Notes under the pieces: model-generated
The model's database searches: none
Seen by the model: the letters and a program-made list of their open reading frames with translations, nothing else
Told to the model about the DNA's origin: nothing
Origin: an uncultured Opitutia bacterium
GTDB taxonomy: Bacteria > Verrucomicrobiota > Verrucomicrobiia > Opitutales > Opitutaceae
Reading direction: 5' to 3'
DNA: 64,000 nt
NCBI GenBank assembly: GCA_903896015.1
Contig: CAITWF010000117.1
Coordinates: 30,775-94,774, forward strand
In this document: positions 43,080-51,969 of the stretch, piece by piece
How positions within the stretch are numbered: position 1 is the first letter of the stretch
Layout of the letters: each line of letters starts with the position of its first letter
Translations under genes and position numbers: made by a program

Positions 43080-45866
43080 CTACTTGTCCCGAAACAACTC
43101 GCTCCGCACGACGGCGTGGACGAGCGAGCGCACGCCGTAGTCGCGCGCCTTGGCAGACTGGACGATTGCTTCGATCGCGGGGCGGTCGCTGAATCGGATC
43201 GGAGCGCCGGTGGCGTAAACGACGAGCTGCTTGGCGAGATTGCGGGCGAGCAGGGCGTCTTCGTGCTGGAGGAGTTGTTTGAACTCGCGGATGCCGTGGA
43301 ACGGCCGACCGTCGGGGAGCTGGCCGCTTGAATCGACGGGCAGGCCAAAGTGAAACTCGAACGGCTGGCCGTTTTTCCCGAGGCCTTTCACGCCTGGAAT
43401 TTTCTCATCCACGCCCCGGTAGCGTTCGCGCCAGCCGCCCATCACGTCGAAGCTTTCGAGCGCAAAACCGGCCGGGTCCATTTTGATGTGGCACGCGGCG
43501 CAACTCGCATTGGCGCGATGCTGGTCGAGCTGCTGTCGGATCGTGACGGCGCCGCGGATGTCGGGCTCAATCGCAGGGACGGCGGGCGGCGGCGGCGGAA
43601 TGTCGATGCCGAGAATGCGTTCGACGATCCATTTGCCGCGGAGGACGGGCGAGGTGGTCGTGCCGTTGGCGGTGACTTTGAGAATGCTCGCCTGCGTCAT
43701 GATGCCGCCGCGCGGGCTGCCGGCGGGGAGCGCGACGCGGCGCATCGCGATGCCTTTCACACCGGGGATGCCGTAGTGGGTCGCGAGGCGCTCGTTGAGA
43801 AAGGTATAGTCGGAATCGACGAGGTTGCGCACGGGCGCGTCGCGTTGAACGAGATCGGTGAAGAAAAGTTGGGTCTCGCCGAGCGCGGCCTCCGTGAGCG
43901 CGTCGTCGAGGTAGTAGTCGTTGTAGAGCGTGGTCGATGGCGTGCTGTCCTCGATCTTGCGGAGGTCGATCCAGTAATCGAGGAACGCCTCGGTGAAGCG
44001 GCGCGCCTTCGGGTCGGCGAGCATGCGATCGGTTTCGGCGCGGAGGATTTCCGGTTTCTGCAACTCGCCGCGATCGGCGCGGGCGCGGAGCGCGTCGTCG
44101 GGGGCGGAGTTCCACAGGAAGAGCGCGAGGCGGGTCGCGAGAGCGTAGTCGTCAAGTTTACCCGGCTTCTCATCGAGAAACACAAAGCCCGGTGACGCGA
44201 GCACGGCGGTGTAGCCGGCAAACATGGCCTCGGTGAAACTGTGGCCCGTCTCCATCTGTTGCGCGATGAGCGAGAGGAACAGCTTCACATCGCGCTCTTG
44301 GACGGGCCGGCGATACGCGTGCGCGAGGAAGGCGCGCATCAGGCGCTCCGCGTCTCCTTTCGGATCGGTGGAGACGACCTCGACGGTCGTCTCGTCGATC
44401 GCCTGCACGCGCTGGCCGGCGTTGCGCCCACCTTCGCGGCGATCGGCGTGATCGACGAGGGGGACGGTCACGCCACCCGCGGCGCCGTGGTTCATTCTTT
44501 TCAGCGGGAGATCGCCGAAGAGCAGGCGGTAGCCGGCGGTCGTGGCGTTGTCGTAGAGCGGGCCGTCGACTTCCATCCAGCGGAAGGCCACGCTCGGCGC
44601 GCCCTCGGGCGTCATGAGCGGGTTGTGAAAATTGTTCGGGCGCGAGCGGTAGAAACGCGACGCGTCGGGCACGAGCGTCTCGTTGGCGAGCAGCCAGACC
44701 TCGCCGATGTCGTGGACGTCCGGCGTGGACGTGAGATCGAATTCGCCGACGCGGCGGTTGGAGATGCCGTTGCGCGTGTAGACCGTGATCGGTTCCTCGG
44801 TGCGGCCGGGTTGCGGATGATCGTAGTCGCCGACGCTTTTGTTTGGTGGGCGCGCCTTGCCGACTTTGTCCTGCTCGTTCTTGAACGACATCTGGATTCC
44901 ACCCGGCGGCACCCAGAGCGTGTAGCCGCTGAAGCGAATCCGGTACCGGCCCGCGACGGGCGCGCGAAATTGATCCCAGCGATAGGTGAAGCCTGTCACG
45001 TAGTTACTTGAGACCCAGGCGACGGCCTCCTCGTCGCGCGTTTTCGGATCGGAGAGCGGTGCGCGCACCCAGCGGACATCGGGCTGAGCGGTGTTCACGC
45101 CGACGACGGGATAAGTCATTCGATCGGGCGAGGTGTTGAAAATATTGCCGGTGAACTTGCTCGTGAGCGTGCGCTGGTCGCGGGCGTAGTAGCGGTGCGT
45201 CGCGGTCGGAGGCTGCTCAAGCTGCACGCTCAGGACCTGACGCATCGCGTAGTCGGCGGCGTTCATGTAACGCGTCATGTGTACGTGCGAGACGTCGAGC
45301 GCATCGCCGATTTTGTTGAAGCGAAACGCCTCGCCGTCCTCGGGAAACTGCCCGCGCACCTGCAGCCACGGCGCCGACAGGAGATCGCGGATAAAGTTTT
45401 CGTATTCGTAGCCGTTGAGCCGGCGTTGGGTGGCACGGCCGTCGTGCGCCACATTCTCTTTTTCGTAGGCGGAGAGCGCTGCGTTTAGATCGCTCGCGAA
45501 GACGGCCGTTTCCTTGGCGTCGGGGCGCGGCTTGTTTTTGGGCGGCATCTCGCCGGCGAGCAGGCGATCGTGCACCTTCACCCAGAGCGAAAAATTGCGC
45601 GGGTCGGCGGGTTTAAATTCAAGCGACGACAGATCGAGATCGGATTCGCTGCGCACGTCGTTGTGGCAGCTCATGCAGTGGCGATCGAGGAAGTCGAAAC
45701 TGCGGTCGGAGGTCGGCGCGGCGCGCGACGAGAGCGCGAACGCAACGAAGGTGATGGCGAGTGTCGCTCGCCAGCCCGTAGGGCGTCTGTCTTGCAGACG
45801 CCGCTCCGGAGTTTTCGCACCACGGCGTTTGCAAGACAGGCGCCCGACAACGGAAGGGAAATTCAT
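43080..45866 (-). CDS. PSD1-type DUF1587/1592/1588/1585 cytochrome protein with palindrome-encoded N-terminus
   Basis: A 928-residue exported protein of the multi-domain family abundant in Planctomycetes and Verrucomicrobia, paired with DUF1552 proteins. Near the N-terminus is a heme-type CMSCH motif (Cys64-His68), and near the C-terminus CAACHIKMDPAGFALE, a second one. DUF1587, DUF1592, DUF1588 and DUF1585-like segments follow in this order. The biochemical role is unknown; redox or polysaccharide-related work has been proposed for relatives. Residues about 8-29 are encoded by palindromic repeat C, placed before the true hydrophobic signal segment (about 34-49). The only start before that segment is the ATG at 45866, so the repeat is translated. 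The DUF1552 gene ends five bases upstream. Confidence 0.88.
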   Translation of the reverse strand: MNFPSVVGRLSCKRRGAKTPERRLQDRRPTGWRATLAITFVAFALSSRAAPTSDRSFDFLDRHCMSCHNDVRSESDLDLSSLEFKPADPRNFSLWVKVHDRLLAGEMPPKNKPRPDAKETAVFASDLNAALSAYEKENVAHDGRATQRRLNGYEYENFIRDLLSAPWLQVRGQFPEDGEAFRFNKIGDALDVSHVHMTRYMNAADYAMRQVLSVQLEQPPTATHRYYARDQRTLTSKFTGNIFNTSPDRMTYPVVGVNTAQPDVRWVRAPLSDPKTRDEEAVAWVSSNYVTGFTYRWDQFRAPVAGRYRIRFSGYTLWVPPGGIQMSFKNEQDKVGKARPPNKSVGDYDHPQPGRTEEPITVYTRNGISNRRVGEFDLTSTPDVHDIGEVWLLANETLVPDASRFYRSRPNNFHNPLMTPEGAPSVAFRWMEVDGPLYDNATTAGYRLLFGDLPLKRMNHGAAGGVTVPLVDHADRREGGRNAGQRVQAIDETTVEVVSTDPKGDAERLMRAFLAHAYRRPVQERDVKLFLSLIAQQMETGHSFTEAMFAGYTAVLASPGFVFLDEKPGKLDDYALATRLALFLWNSAPDDALRARADRGELQKPEILRAETDRMLADPKARRFTEAFLDYWIDLRKIEDSTPSTTLYNDYYLDDALTEAALGETQLFFTDLVQRDAPVRNLVDSDYTFLNERLATHYGIPGVKGIAMRRVALPAGSPRGGIMTQASILKVTANGTTTSPVLRGKWIVERILGIDIPPPPPAVPAIEPDIRGAVTIRQQLDQHRANASCAACHIKMDPAGFALESFDVMGGWRERYRGVDEKIPGVKGLGKNGQPFEFHFGLPVDSSGQLPDGRPFHGIREFKQLLQHEDALLARNLAKQLVVYATGAPIRFSDRPAIEAIVQSAKARDYGVRSLVHAVVRSELFRDK
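45781..45845. repeat. Short palindromic repeat, family 1, copy C, inside a coding region
   Basis: Arms 45781-45803 and 45823-45845 form a near-perfect inverted repeat (21 of 23 pairs) with a 19-base loop, the best preserved of the three copies. The left arm begins GGGCGTCTGTCTTGCAGAC. It lies wholly within the first 30 codons of the PSD1 gene, in frame and without stops. Confidence 0.85.
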
Positions 45867-45871
45867 CGCGT

Positions 45872-47218
45872 TTACGTCAGTTCGAGCCCGCGCATCGTGC
45901 CGGTCGACGACGCGAAACGATCGGTTTCGATGCCCATGCGCTGCAGCATGGAGACGAAGAGATTCGGTAGCGGGTAATTCCGCTCGCGATCGAAGGCGAG
46001 GTGCTGGCCGTGGCGAAAGCCGCCGCCGGCGAGAAGCGTCGGCATGTTGAAACAGGTGTGGGCGTTGGCATCGCCGAAGTTGGAGCCGTAGAGCACCATC
46101 GTTCGATCGAGCAGCGTCTCGTCGCCCTCGCGCGTCTTCTTGAGGTCGGCGATGAGGTTACCGAGGAGTTTCATGTGCCACTGGTCGATGACTTCAAGTT
46201 GCGAGCGCTTCGCCTCGGATTTTCCGTGATGGGAAAGATTGTGGTAGCCGTCGGTGATGTTCGCACCGGGAATTTCGAGCGGCGGCGTGCTCACGCCGTC
46301 GAGCATGAGCGTGATCGAACGGGTGGAGTCGGTCTCGAACGCGAGCCGCGCGAGATCATACATCACCTTCACTTTGTCCATGTAGAGCGCCGGGTTGGCC
46401 GGATCGATGGGGACGGGGACGTGGACGACGGGCTTTGGTTTGTTTTCCCAGCCGCGCGAAGCCTGCAGCCGGTGCTCGAGATCACGCACGCTTGTGAAAT
46501 ATTGATCCAGGCGCTCGCGATCGCGGGCGCCGACGCTGCGCTGAAGCTCCTTCGCCTGTTCCGCGACGGTGTCGAGGATGCTGCGGCCGGTGTCGAGTTT
46601 GCGGATTTGTGCGGCGACCTGCTCGGGCGTGCCCTGCAGGAACATCTGTTTGAAGACCTCGGCGGCCTTGTCCTCGGGCGGGATCGCGACGCCGGTGCCT
46701 GACCACGAGAGGCTCTTCGTGCGGGTGTTGATGCCGAGCGTCAGTGATGGGAAACGCGTGAGGATACCGATCTGTTCGGCGATGTGCTGGTCGAGCGAAA
46801 TGGTGTTGCGGAACGAACTGCTTCCCGGATGCGGCGCGGCGGTGAGGAAGCAGATGTCCGCCGGGTGGCCGCCATCAACGTTGGGATGGGAGACGCCGCT
46901 GAACACGCTGAAGGCGTCGCGGTGTGGCTCAAGGACCTTGAGGTACGGCGAAGCCACATAGTCACGACCCGCACCGGTGGGGAAAAATTGGTCGCCGAGC
47001 AGGCCGAGATTGTTGCAGATTCCGAACATCCGGCGCGGCTTTGCGCCCGGCGCGAGCGGCGACGAGGCGGTCGCGGCGCGCGCAAAGACCGGCAGCATCG
47101 AATCGAGAAACGGCAGCGACAGCGCGATGCCCGCGCCCTGGAGAAACCGCCGCCGCGAGATTGGCTGGCGCGTGGTAATGTAAGGCGCGGAGGACCGCGG
47201 AGCGGGATGGGGAGTCAT
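45872..47218 (-). CDS. DUF1552 exported protein (Tat signal)
   Basis: A 448-residue protein with a twin-arginine signal ([18 protein letters not shown], about 21-38). The mature part matches DUF1552: [69 protein letters not shown], and near the end [23 protein letters not shown]. The fold is like alkaline-phosphatase/DUF1501 sulfatase relatives, but no activity is known. Tat export suggests a folded, perhaps cofactor-bearing protein. The PSD1 gene starts five bases downstream; the two form an operon divergent from an ECF sigma gene. The open frame extends upstream to 47914 but that part is a shadow of the sigma gene. Confidence 0.9.
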   Translation of the reverse strand: MTPHPAPRSSAPYITTRQPISRRRFLQGAGIALSLPFLDSMLPVFARAATASSPLAPGAKPRRMFGICNNLGLLGDQFFPTGAGRDYVASPYLKVLEPHRDAFSVFSGVSHPNVDGGHPADICFLTAAPHPGSSSFRNTISLDQHIAEQIGILTRFPSLTLGINTRTKSLSWSGTGVAIPPEDKAAEVFKQMFLQGTPEQVAAQIRKLDTGRSILDTVAEQAKELQRSVGARDRERLDQYFTSVRDLEHRLQASRGWENKPKPVVHVPVPIDPANPALYMDKVKVMYDLARLAFETDSTRSITLMLDGVSTPPLEIPGANITDGYHNLSHHGKSEAKRSQLEVIDQWHMKLLGNLIADLKKTREGDETLLDRTMVLYGSNFGDANAHTCFNMPTLLAGGGFRHGQHLAFDRERNYPLPNLFVSMLQRMGIETDRFASSTGTMRGLELT

Positions 47219-47392
47219 GAAGCGGGGAACTGCGCAGCAAGACGTTGGCGGGGCGGCGGGGGTTTCGGCGAACCTGCGGTAGAACGGGGAAAGCTCGCGC
47301 GGAAGGCTTAAGCGCCGCTCGGGCCGAGGCAAGTGCGCGGAATTTTTTGTGCGGTTTTTCCCCGGGCGACGGCTAAAGTGTGAAGCACCCCC

Positions 47393-49084
47393 ATGTCCGA
47401 CGACGATTCCAGGCTCCTCCGCCGCTACGCTGAGGAAAAATCCGAGGAGGCCTTCGCGGCGCTCGTTCGCCGCCACTTGGATTTGGTTTATGCGGTGGCG
47501 CTCCGCCAAGTCGGCGGCGACGCACACCTCGCCCAGGACGTGGCGCAGACGGTGTTCACCGCGCTCGCGCGGAAGGCGCGGGAACTGGCCGCGCGTCCGG
47601 TCCTTGGCGGCTGGCTTTACCGCACCACGCAATTCACCGCGATCGATGTCGTGCGGGCGGAGAGCCGTCGGCGCGCACGCGAAACGGAGGCCTCCACCAT
47701 GCACGACTCGGCAATCTATTCCGACGGCGCGATCGATTGGGACAAGTTCCGCCCAACTCTCGACCACGTTATCGGCGAACTCAGCGACGACGATCGCGAT
47801 GCGGTCGTGCTGCGCTTTTTCGAGGGCAAATCGTTTGCCGACGTCGGTGCGCGGCTGCGGCTCTCGGAAAACACCGCACGGATGCGGGTGGAGCGCGCCC
47901 TCAACAAACTGCACGGATTGCTTGCGCGGCGCGGCGTCACCTCGACGACCGCGGCGCTCGCTGTCGCGCTAGCAAGCCAGCCGAGTGTGGCCGTGCCGCT
48001 CGGGCTCGCGGGCGCCGTGACCGGCGCAGCGCTCGGCGGTGCGGGTGCGGCGGGATCGTTTTGGACTTTTATGCTTACCTCAAAACTCTTCATCGGGTCG
48101 CTGGCCGGTGCCACGGCCCTCGCCGTCGGCACGGCGGTGTATCAAACGCAGCAAGTTCGTCTGCGCGACGCCGCGCTCGCGAGCGTGACGGCAGAACAGC
48201 AGGCGGTCGTGGCCAAGTTGCACGATCTGGAGACGCGCATGGCCGCTGCCACGAAGCGCGCGCAAGTCATTGACGAGGATAACGCAAAGCTGCTCAAAGT
48301 CGTCGAGGGTTTGAAATCGGCGCGCGTCGCCCAGACCGCCGAAGGCACCGGGCCGATCACGCAGGATGTGGTGGATGCTCGCTACAAGCATGCGCAGGAG
48401 CTCGCGCGCAACGGCGATGCGGCCGGCGCGTTGAAAGAGTTTCTCTGGTGTTTCGACGACGGGATGCCGCGCCTCGCCTACTACACCGGCGTGCGCCGCA
48501 GCTTTCTATTGAGCCAGCTTGTTAAACTGGCGGATACCGATGCGTCTGCGATGGCTGCCCTCCGCGAGCGACGCGATGCAGCGGAGAAACGGCTCCTCGC
48601 CAGCAAGTCCGACTACGATGCCGCGGCCGATTTTTCCTCGATCAATCACTACCTGAAGGAGGACGCGCAGAGCTTGCGGATTTTCGATCAACTCGCACCC
48701 GACGATCAGCGGCGGCGCAGCCTCGGGCTCAACGTTTACGATCTGCTCGTCGACGCCGGCCGCTATCAGGACGCCGCAGCGACACGCTCATTCGGTGAGA
48801 TGAGCGCGCAGTTTGAGCGCAGCATTGAAGAGCGGTCGCTGCCTGCGAGTATCACCGACCCAAGCCGCATTCACAGTATCAGCAAGGCCCAGCGCGAATA
48901 CGCGGTGACGGCGGCCGTCACGAACATTGAGGTCCTCGCTGGTTCCGGCGATCTTGCGCATGCGCAAACGCTCACGGCCCGGCTGATCGCTTTCGACGGC
49001 TCCGAGCGGACCAGAATGCTTCTCCAGCAGCACCTCGCGCGCGCCGGGTATCCGGAGCTGCTGGCGAACCCGCCGAAAACGTGA
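47393..49084 (+). CDS. ECF sigma factor with membrane segment, coiled coil and long helical C-terminal domain
   Basis: A 563-residue protein. Residues 1-182 are an ECF sigma factor closely related to the one at 41278 ([45 protein letters not shown] in the same layout; region 4 around 130-175). An Ala/Gly-rich hydrophobic part (185-225) and a membrane-like segment (about 231-250) follow, then a coiled coil (about 255-315). Residues 330-563 are helical with TPR-like pairs and no recognised family. Fusion of sigma, membrane and C-terminal sensor-like parts in one chain implies that release may require proteolysis or a conformational change. It is divergent from DUF1552 across 174 bases. Confidence 0.85.
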   Translation: MSDDDSRLLRRYAEEKSEEAFAALVRRHLDLVYAVALRQVGGDAHLAQDVAQTVFTALARKARELAARPVLGGWLYRTTQFTAIDVVRAESRRRARETEASTMHDSAIYSDGAIDWDKFRPTLDHVIGELSDDDRDAVVLRFFEGKSFADVGARLRLSENTARMRVERALNKLHGLLARRGVTSTTAALAVALASQPSVAVPLGLAGAVTGAALGGAGAAGSFWTFMLTSKLFIGSLAGATALAVGTAVYQTQQVRLRDAALASVTAEQQAVVAKLHDLETRMAAATKRAQVIDEDNAKLLKVVEGLKSARVAQTAEGTGPITQDVVDARYKHAQELARNGDAAGALKEFLWCFDDGMPRLAYYTGVRRSFLLSQLVKLADTDASAMAALRERRDAAEKRLLASKSDYDAAADFSSINHYLKEDAQSLRIFDQLAPDDQRRRSLGLNVYDLLVDAGRYQDAAATRSFGEMSAQFERSIEERSLPASITDPSRIHSISKAQREYAVTAAVTNIEVLAGSGDLAHAQTLTARLIAFDGSERTRMLLQQHLARAGYPELLANPPKT

Positions 49085-49123
49085 TGCGACCCCAATCTAG
49101 CGGCTAAACGAAACCCGACTTCC

Positions 49124-49543
49124 ATGAACCGAACACCCAAAAAACTTCTCGCGCCGCTGATGATCCTCGCCGCCTTGTTGATGAGTGCCTGTGCCACTTC
49201 GGCCCCCGCCGTTCGCGGCGCTCCCGCGATCGTGCTCGCCTTGCAGATTACCGGCGGTGGCGCGCCGACCGCGCAGCAGATCGCGACGATCGAGCAGATG
49301 CTCGCTCCGGCTATGGGGCGAGACGGGCTGTCGTTCGCCAAAAATCCGGAGTCAGCCGATTATCTCGTCAGTGCGGTCTTTGCGCCGGATCCGGTCGATC
49401 CGGCTACAGGGCATCTTACTGTGACCGGCATCGACCCCGATGAAAGATCGCGCGTTAACCTGCAGGAAATGAGGGACAACGTGATGAAGGCCGCGGGGGA
49501 ACTTCAGAACTGGGGGGCGAGCCACGCGTCGCCGGATCGCTGA
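49124..49543 (+). CDS. Hypothetical lipoprotein
   Basis: A 139-residue protein with a lipoprotein signal (lipobox LMSAC, Cys at about residue 23). The mature part (ITGGGAPTAQQIATIEQMLAPAM..., SADYLVSAVFAPDPVD) resembles small outer-membrane lipoproteins with a DUF4136-like strand pattern, but I cannot assign a family. It starts 39 bases after the second sigma fusion gene and may be in its transcript, making it a candidate partner or target. Confidence 0.72.
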   Translation: MNRTPKKLLAPLMILAALLMSACATSAPAVRGAPAIVLALQITGGGAPTAQQIATIEQMLAPAMGRDGLSFAKNPESADYLVSAVFAPDPVDPATGHLTVTGIDPDERSRVNLQEMRDNVMKAAGELQNWGASHASPDR

Positions 49544-49623
49544 GGGTTCGTTTGTTTCCGCCGCGATCGCGACACGCGGCTTGTGCGCGGGCGTAACTTC
49601 GCGTTCGCTCGACCGGTGAGAAT

Positions 49624-50526
49624 GTGTCGGCAAAAAACCAAGATCGCCCGGTCATGAGTGCGGGCAAACGGCTTCGTCAAGCCATGGCCAAGCGCGGTGT
49701 CGCGCAGGTGATGGCGACGCACAGCCCGCTCTCCGCGCGGCTCGCGGAGGAGGCGGGCTTCGACGGGTTGTGGGCGTCGGGTTTCGAGCTGTCAGCGCTC
49801 TACGGTCTCGCTGACGTGAGCCTGCTCAGCATGACGCAGCATCTCGACATGATGCGTGCGATCGCCGGGCAGAGCTCGCTGCCCATTGTCGCCGATTTGG
49901 ACACGGGTTCGGGCAACGCGATCAATGTGATTCACACCGTCAGCGAATACGAGCGCGCCGGTGCCGCGGCCGTCGTGATCGAGGACAAGACGTTTCCAAA
50001 AGTGACGAGCCTCGTCGCCTACGGCCGGCAGGAGTTGGTGCGCGTGGAGGAGTTTCAGGGCAAAATCGCCGCCGCCGTCGCGACGCGCATGGACAAGAAC
50101 CTGATTATCGTCGCGCGGACCGAGGCGCTGATCGCGGGGTTGGGCGAAGCGGAGGCGCTGAAACGTGCCACCGCTTACGAAGAGGCGGGCGCAGATATGA
50201 TTCTCGTGCACTCGAAGCAGAAGACGCCGGACGAAATCGAAAGCTTTGTCCACGCGTGGAAAGGGAAGGCTCCGCTTGTGATTGTGCCGACGGCTTATCC
50301 TGAGATGACGGTTGAGCGCATCAGGGCGCACGGGAAAATCTGCATGGTGATTTACGGCAACCACGCGATCCGTGCGTCGGTCACCGCAATGAAGGAGGTG
50401 TTTGCCCGCATCCGCCGCGACGGCGGCATCCAGCGGGTCTACGGTGACATCGTTTCCGTGGAAGAAATCTTCCGGCTGCAGAAGATGGAGCAGATCAAGG
50501 CGGACGAGATACGCTTCCTGCGGTGA
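49624..50526 (+). CDS. PEP mutase/isocitrate lyase superfamily enzyme, phosphonopyruvate hydrolase-like
   Basis: A roughly 300-residue TIM-barrel enzyme matching PEP phosphomutase and phosphonopyruvate hydrolase along its whole length: GFDGLWASGFELSALYG, the metal site ADLDTGSGN, IVARTEALIAGLG, MILVHSKQKTPDEIESFVHAW, YGNHAIRASVTAM and IVSVEEIFRLQ. The gating loop reads EDKTFPKVTS. Mutases have Asn where this protein has the Thr before the final Ser, and to my knowledge hydrolases have Thr, so cleavage of phosphonopyruvate to pyruvate and phosphate is the better guess. No phosphonate biosynthesis genes adjoin it. A GTG at 49624 follows GGTGAG; an ATG at 49654 is the alternative start. Confidence 0.85.
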   Translation: MSAKNQDRPVMSAGKRLRQAMAKRGVAQVMATHSPLSARLAEEAGFDGLWASGFELSALYGLADVSLLSMTQHLDMMRAIAGQSSLPIVADLDTGSGNAINVIHTVSEYERAGAAAVVIEDKTFPKVTSLVAYGRQELVRVEEFQGKIAAAVATRMDKNLIIVARTEALIAGLGEAEALKRATAYEEAGADMILVHSKQKTPDEIESFVHAWKGKAPLVIVPTAYPEMTVERIRAHGKICMVIYGNHAIRASVTAMKEVFARIRRDGGIQRVYGDIVSVEEIFRLQKMEQIKADEIRFLR

Positions 50527-50621
50527 GCGCGGGTGCGGCGGGGCCGGGTCTCGCGGCTGCGACTCGGGCTGGACGGCTCACTTTGGGCGGATTTGGGCCG
50601 ATAGAAGGGGTTTGACGTTCG

Positions 50622-50972
50622 ATGAACCTGTTTGGCCTGAAACAAATCCTTCCGTGGCTCCTGCTGGCGTTGCTCGCGGGGTGTGGCGATGCGGAGTCGC
50701 GCCCGCCGGATGTGCCGCTCCGGACGGCTACGGCGATCGAACGGCGGGCGACTCTGTCGATGATGCGCCGCGCGTGGAGCGAGCGACCGCGGGAAGAGAC
50801 GGATGACCATTGCTGGTATGAACGCCGGCTGCTCAACCGCAGCGGATTTTTTGGCCGAAAGCTGCGTGGCACGGAAACCTACGAGGATGCATGTCAGTTT
50901 TGGATGAGCTGCGTGCGGGAGCATCTTGAGTCCTACGATGACGACACGTATCGGGGTTTTCGTGGGCGGTAG
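50622..50972 (+). CDS. Hypothetical lipoprotein
   Basis: A 116-residue protein with a lipoprotein signal (lipobox LLAGC, Cys at about 21). The mature part is charged and aromatic, with two further cysteines (DDHCWYERR, and the pair around DACQFWMSC) that could form a disulfide. No family recognised. It lies alone between the phosphonopyruvate-hydrolase-like gene and the cyclase remnant. Confidence 0.6.
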   Translation: MNLFGLKQILPWLLLALLAGCGDAESRPPDVPLRTATAIERRATLSMMRRAWSERPREETDDHCWYERRLLNRSGFFGRKLRGTETYEDACQFWMSCVREHLESYDDDTYRGFRGR

Positions 50973-51033
50973 GATTTCGTGCGCGAGCGCGGGCGTCGAA
51001 ACGGGGTTTCGCTGCGCTTTCCAGCAGACTGCG

Positions 51034-51146
51034 TTACTCCACCGCGAAAACCTCCACCGGCTCGGCGCGGCCCTTGACGTGGACTTTGCCGAGCGGGCGC
51101 GGGAAAAATTTCTGTGGCTCGCGCAACGCCGCGAGCGTCGCTAGAG
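51034..51146 (-). pseudogene. Remnant of a second adenylate cyclase C-terminus
   Basis: On the minus strand this stretch encodes LATLAALREPQKFFPRPLGK then VHVKGRAEPVEVFAVE and a stop. It matches the last residues of the intact cyclase at 51970 (26 of 33 aligned residues), at the same position relative to the stop. No start codon or cyclase body precedes it; the two genes at 51192 and 51400 stand there instead. It is therefore a decayed or truncated paralogue, not a functional gene. Confidence 0.75.
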
Positions 51147-51191
51147 GATTGTGCGCTTGCGCGAGCGGGTCGGGCGGCAAAGCTGGGTGGC

Positions 51192-51413
51192 GTGAACGCC
51201 TCGCTTGAAACTCCTGCCGCAGATGCGCCGCACCCCGTGCAGGTGGCGGCGTGGCGGCAAATGGGTGCGGCCGGGCGGTCGGCGTTGGCGGCCGAGTTGC
51301 GGCTCAAGGCGCGCGGCTGGAAACGCGATGCGCTTCGCGCCCAGCATCCCGACTGGCCGGACGAGCGCCTCGAACGGGAGCTGGCGCGGATTTACCTGCG
51401 TGGAAACACCTGA
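51192..51413 (+). CDS. Small protein paired with a nucleotidyltransferase gene
   Basis: A 73-residue basic protein starting at GTG 51192, preceded by GGTGG. It has a helical pattern (QVAAWRQMGAAGRSALAAEL, then RLKARGWKRDALRAQHPDWP) that could be a compact helix-turn-helix-like domain. Its 3' end overlaps the start of the nucleotidyltransferase gene by 14 bases, the arrangement of a two-gene module. No family recognised. It may be the partner of the next protein in a toxin-antitoxin-like pair. Confidence 0.62.
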   Translation: MNASLETPAADAPHPVQVAAWRQMGAAGRSALAAELRLKARGWKRDALRAQHPDWPDERLERELARIYLRGNT

Positions 51414-51960
51414 TCTCTTCGCGCTGTTTGTGCGGCCGCTGCACCGTGCGGGCCTGCGCTACATGATTTCGGGCTCGCTCGCCTCGGTGCATTACGGAGA
51501 GCCGCGGCTCACGCTGGATGTCGATCTGGTGGCGCATCTCGGCGAACGTGAAGCGGCAGAGCTGGCGGGGCTTTTTGCCGCGGCGGAGTTCTATGTGCCG
51601 CCAACGGAAGTGCTGGCAGTGGAAATCGCCCGGCCGACCCGCGGGCATTTCAACGTGATTCATTTCGCGAGCGGTCAGAAGGCGGATTTTTATCCGTCAC
51701 GGCGCCATCCGTATTGGCAATGGGCGTTTGAGCACCGGCGGTTGGCGCGCATCGGCGACGACGAAGTATGGTTCGCGCCTCCGGAATATGTCATCCTGTG
51801 GAAGCTCGAGTTTTTTCGCGAGGGCGGCGGCGACAAACACCTGCGCGACATCCGGGGCATGCTCCTCGTGAACGCCGAAAACATTGATCGATCCATGATC
51901 GGCACGGCGTGCGCAGAGCTTGGACTCAGCGAACAGTGGGAACGCGTGCAGGAAGGCTAA
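51400..51960 (+). CDS. Nucleotidyltransferase-fold protein (AbiEii/MNT-like)
   Basis: A 186-residue protein with the minimal nucleotidyltransferase signature: YMISGSLASVHYGEPRLTLDVDLV at about residues 22-45, where the SGS and the DxD pair form the metal and NTP site. The rest (VEIARPTRGHFNVIHFASG, PEYVILWKLEFFREGGGDKHLRDI) is typical of the DUF6036/AbiEii-like branch. Such proteins act as toxins or antitoxin-modifying enzymes in several toxin-antitoxin systems. The start is a GTG at 51400 overlapping the small gene before it. It ends nine bases from the convergent cyclase gene. Confidence 0.78.
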   Translation: METPDLFALFVRPLHRAGLRYMISGSLASVHYGEPRLTLDVDLVAHLGEREAAELAGLFAAAEFYVPPTEVLAVEIARPTRGHFNVIHFASGQKADFYPSRRHPYWQWAFEHRRLARIGDDEVWFAPPEYVILWKLEFFREGGGDKHLRDIRGMLLVNAENIDRSMIGTACAELGLSEQWERVQEG

Positions 51961-51969
51961 CGAGCGACT

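Noticed and set aside
30982..45845. Insertion sequence reading of the three family 1 palindromes
   Set aside because: Each copy is under 75 bases with no transposase frame or target duplication that I can see; a small palindromic repeat family is the simpler view.
47219..47914. Long N-terminal extension of the DUF1552 protein
   Set aside because: The upstream frame overlaps the divergent sigma gene and lies before a clear Tat signal beginning at the ATG 47218.
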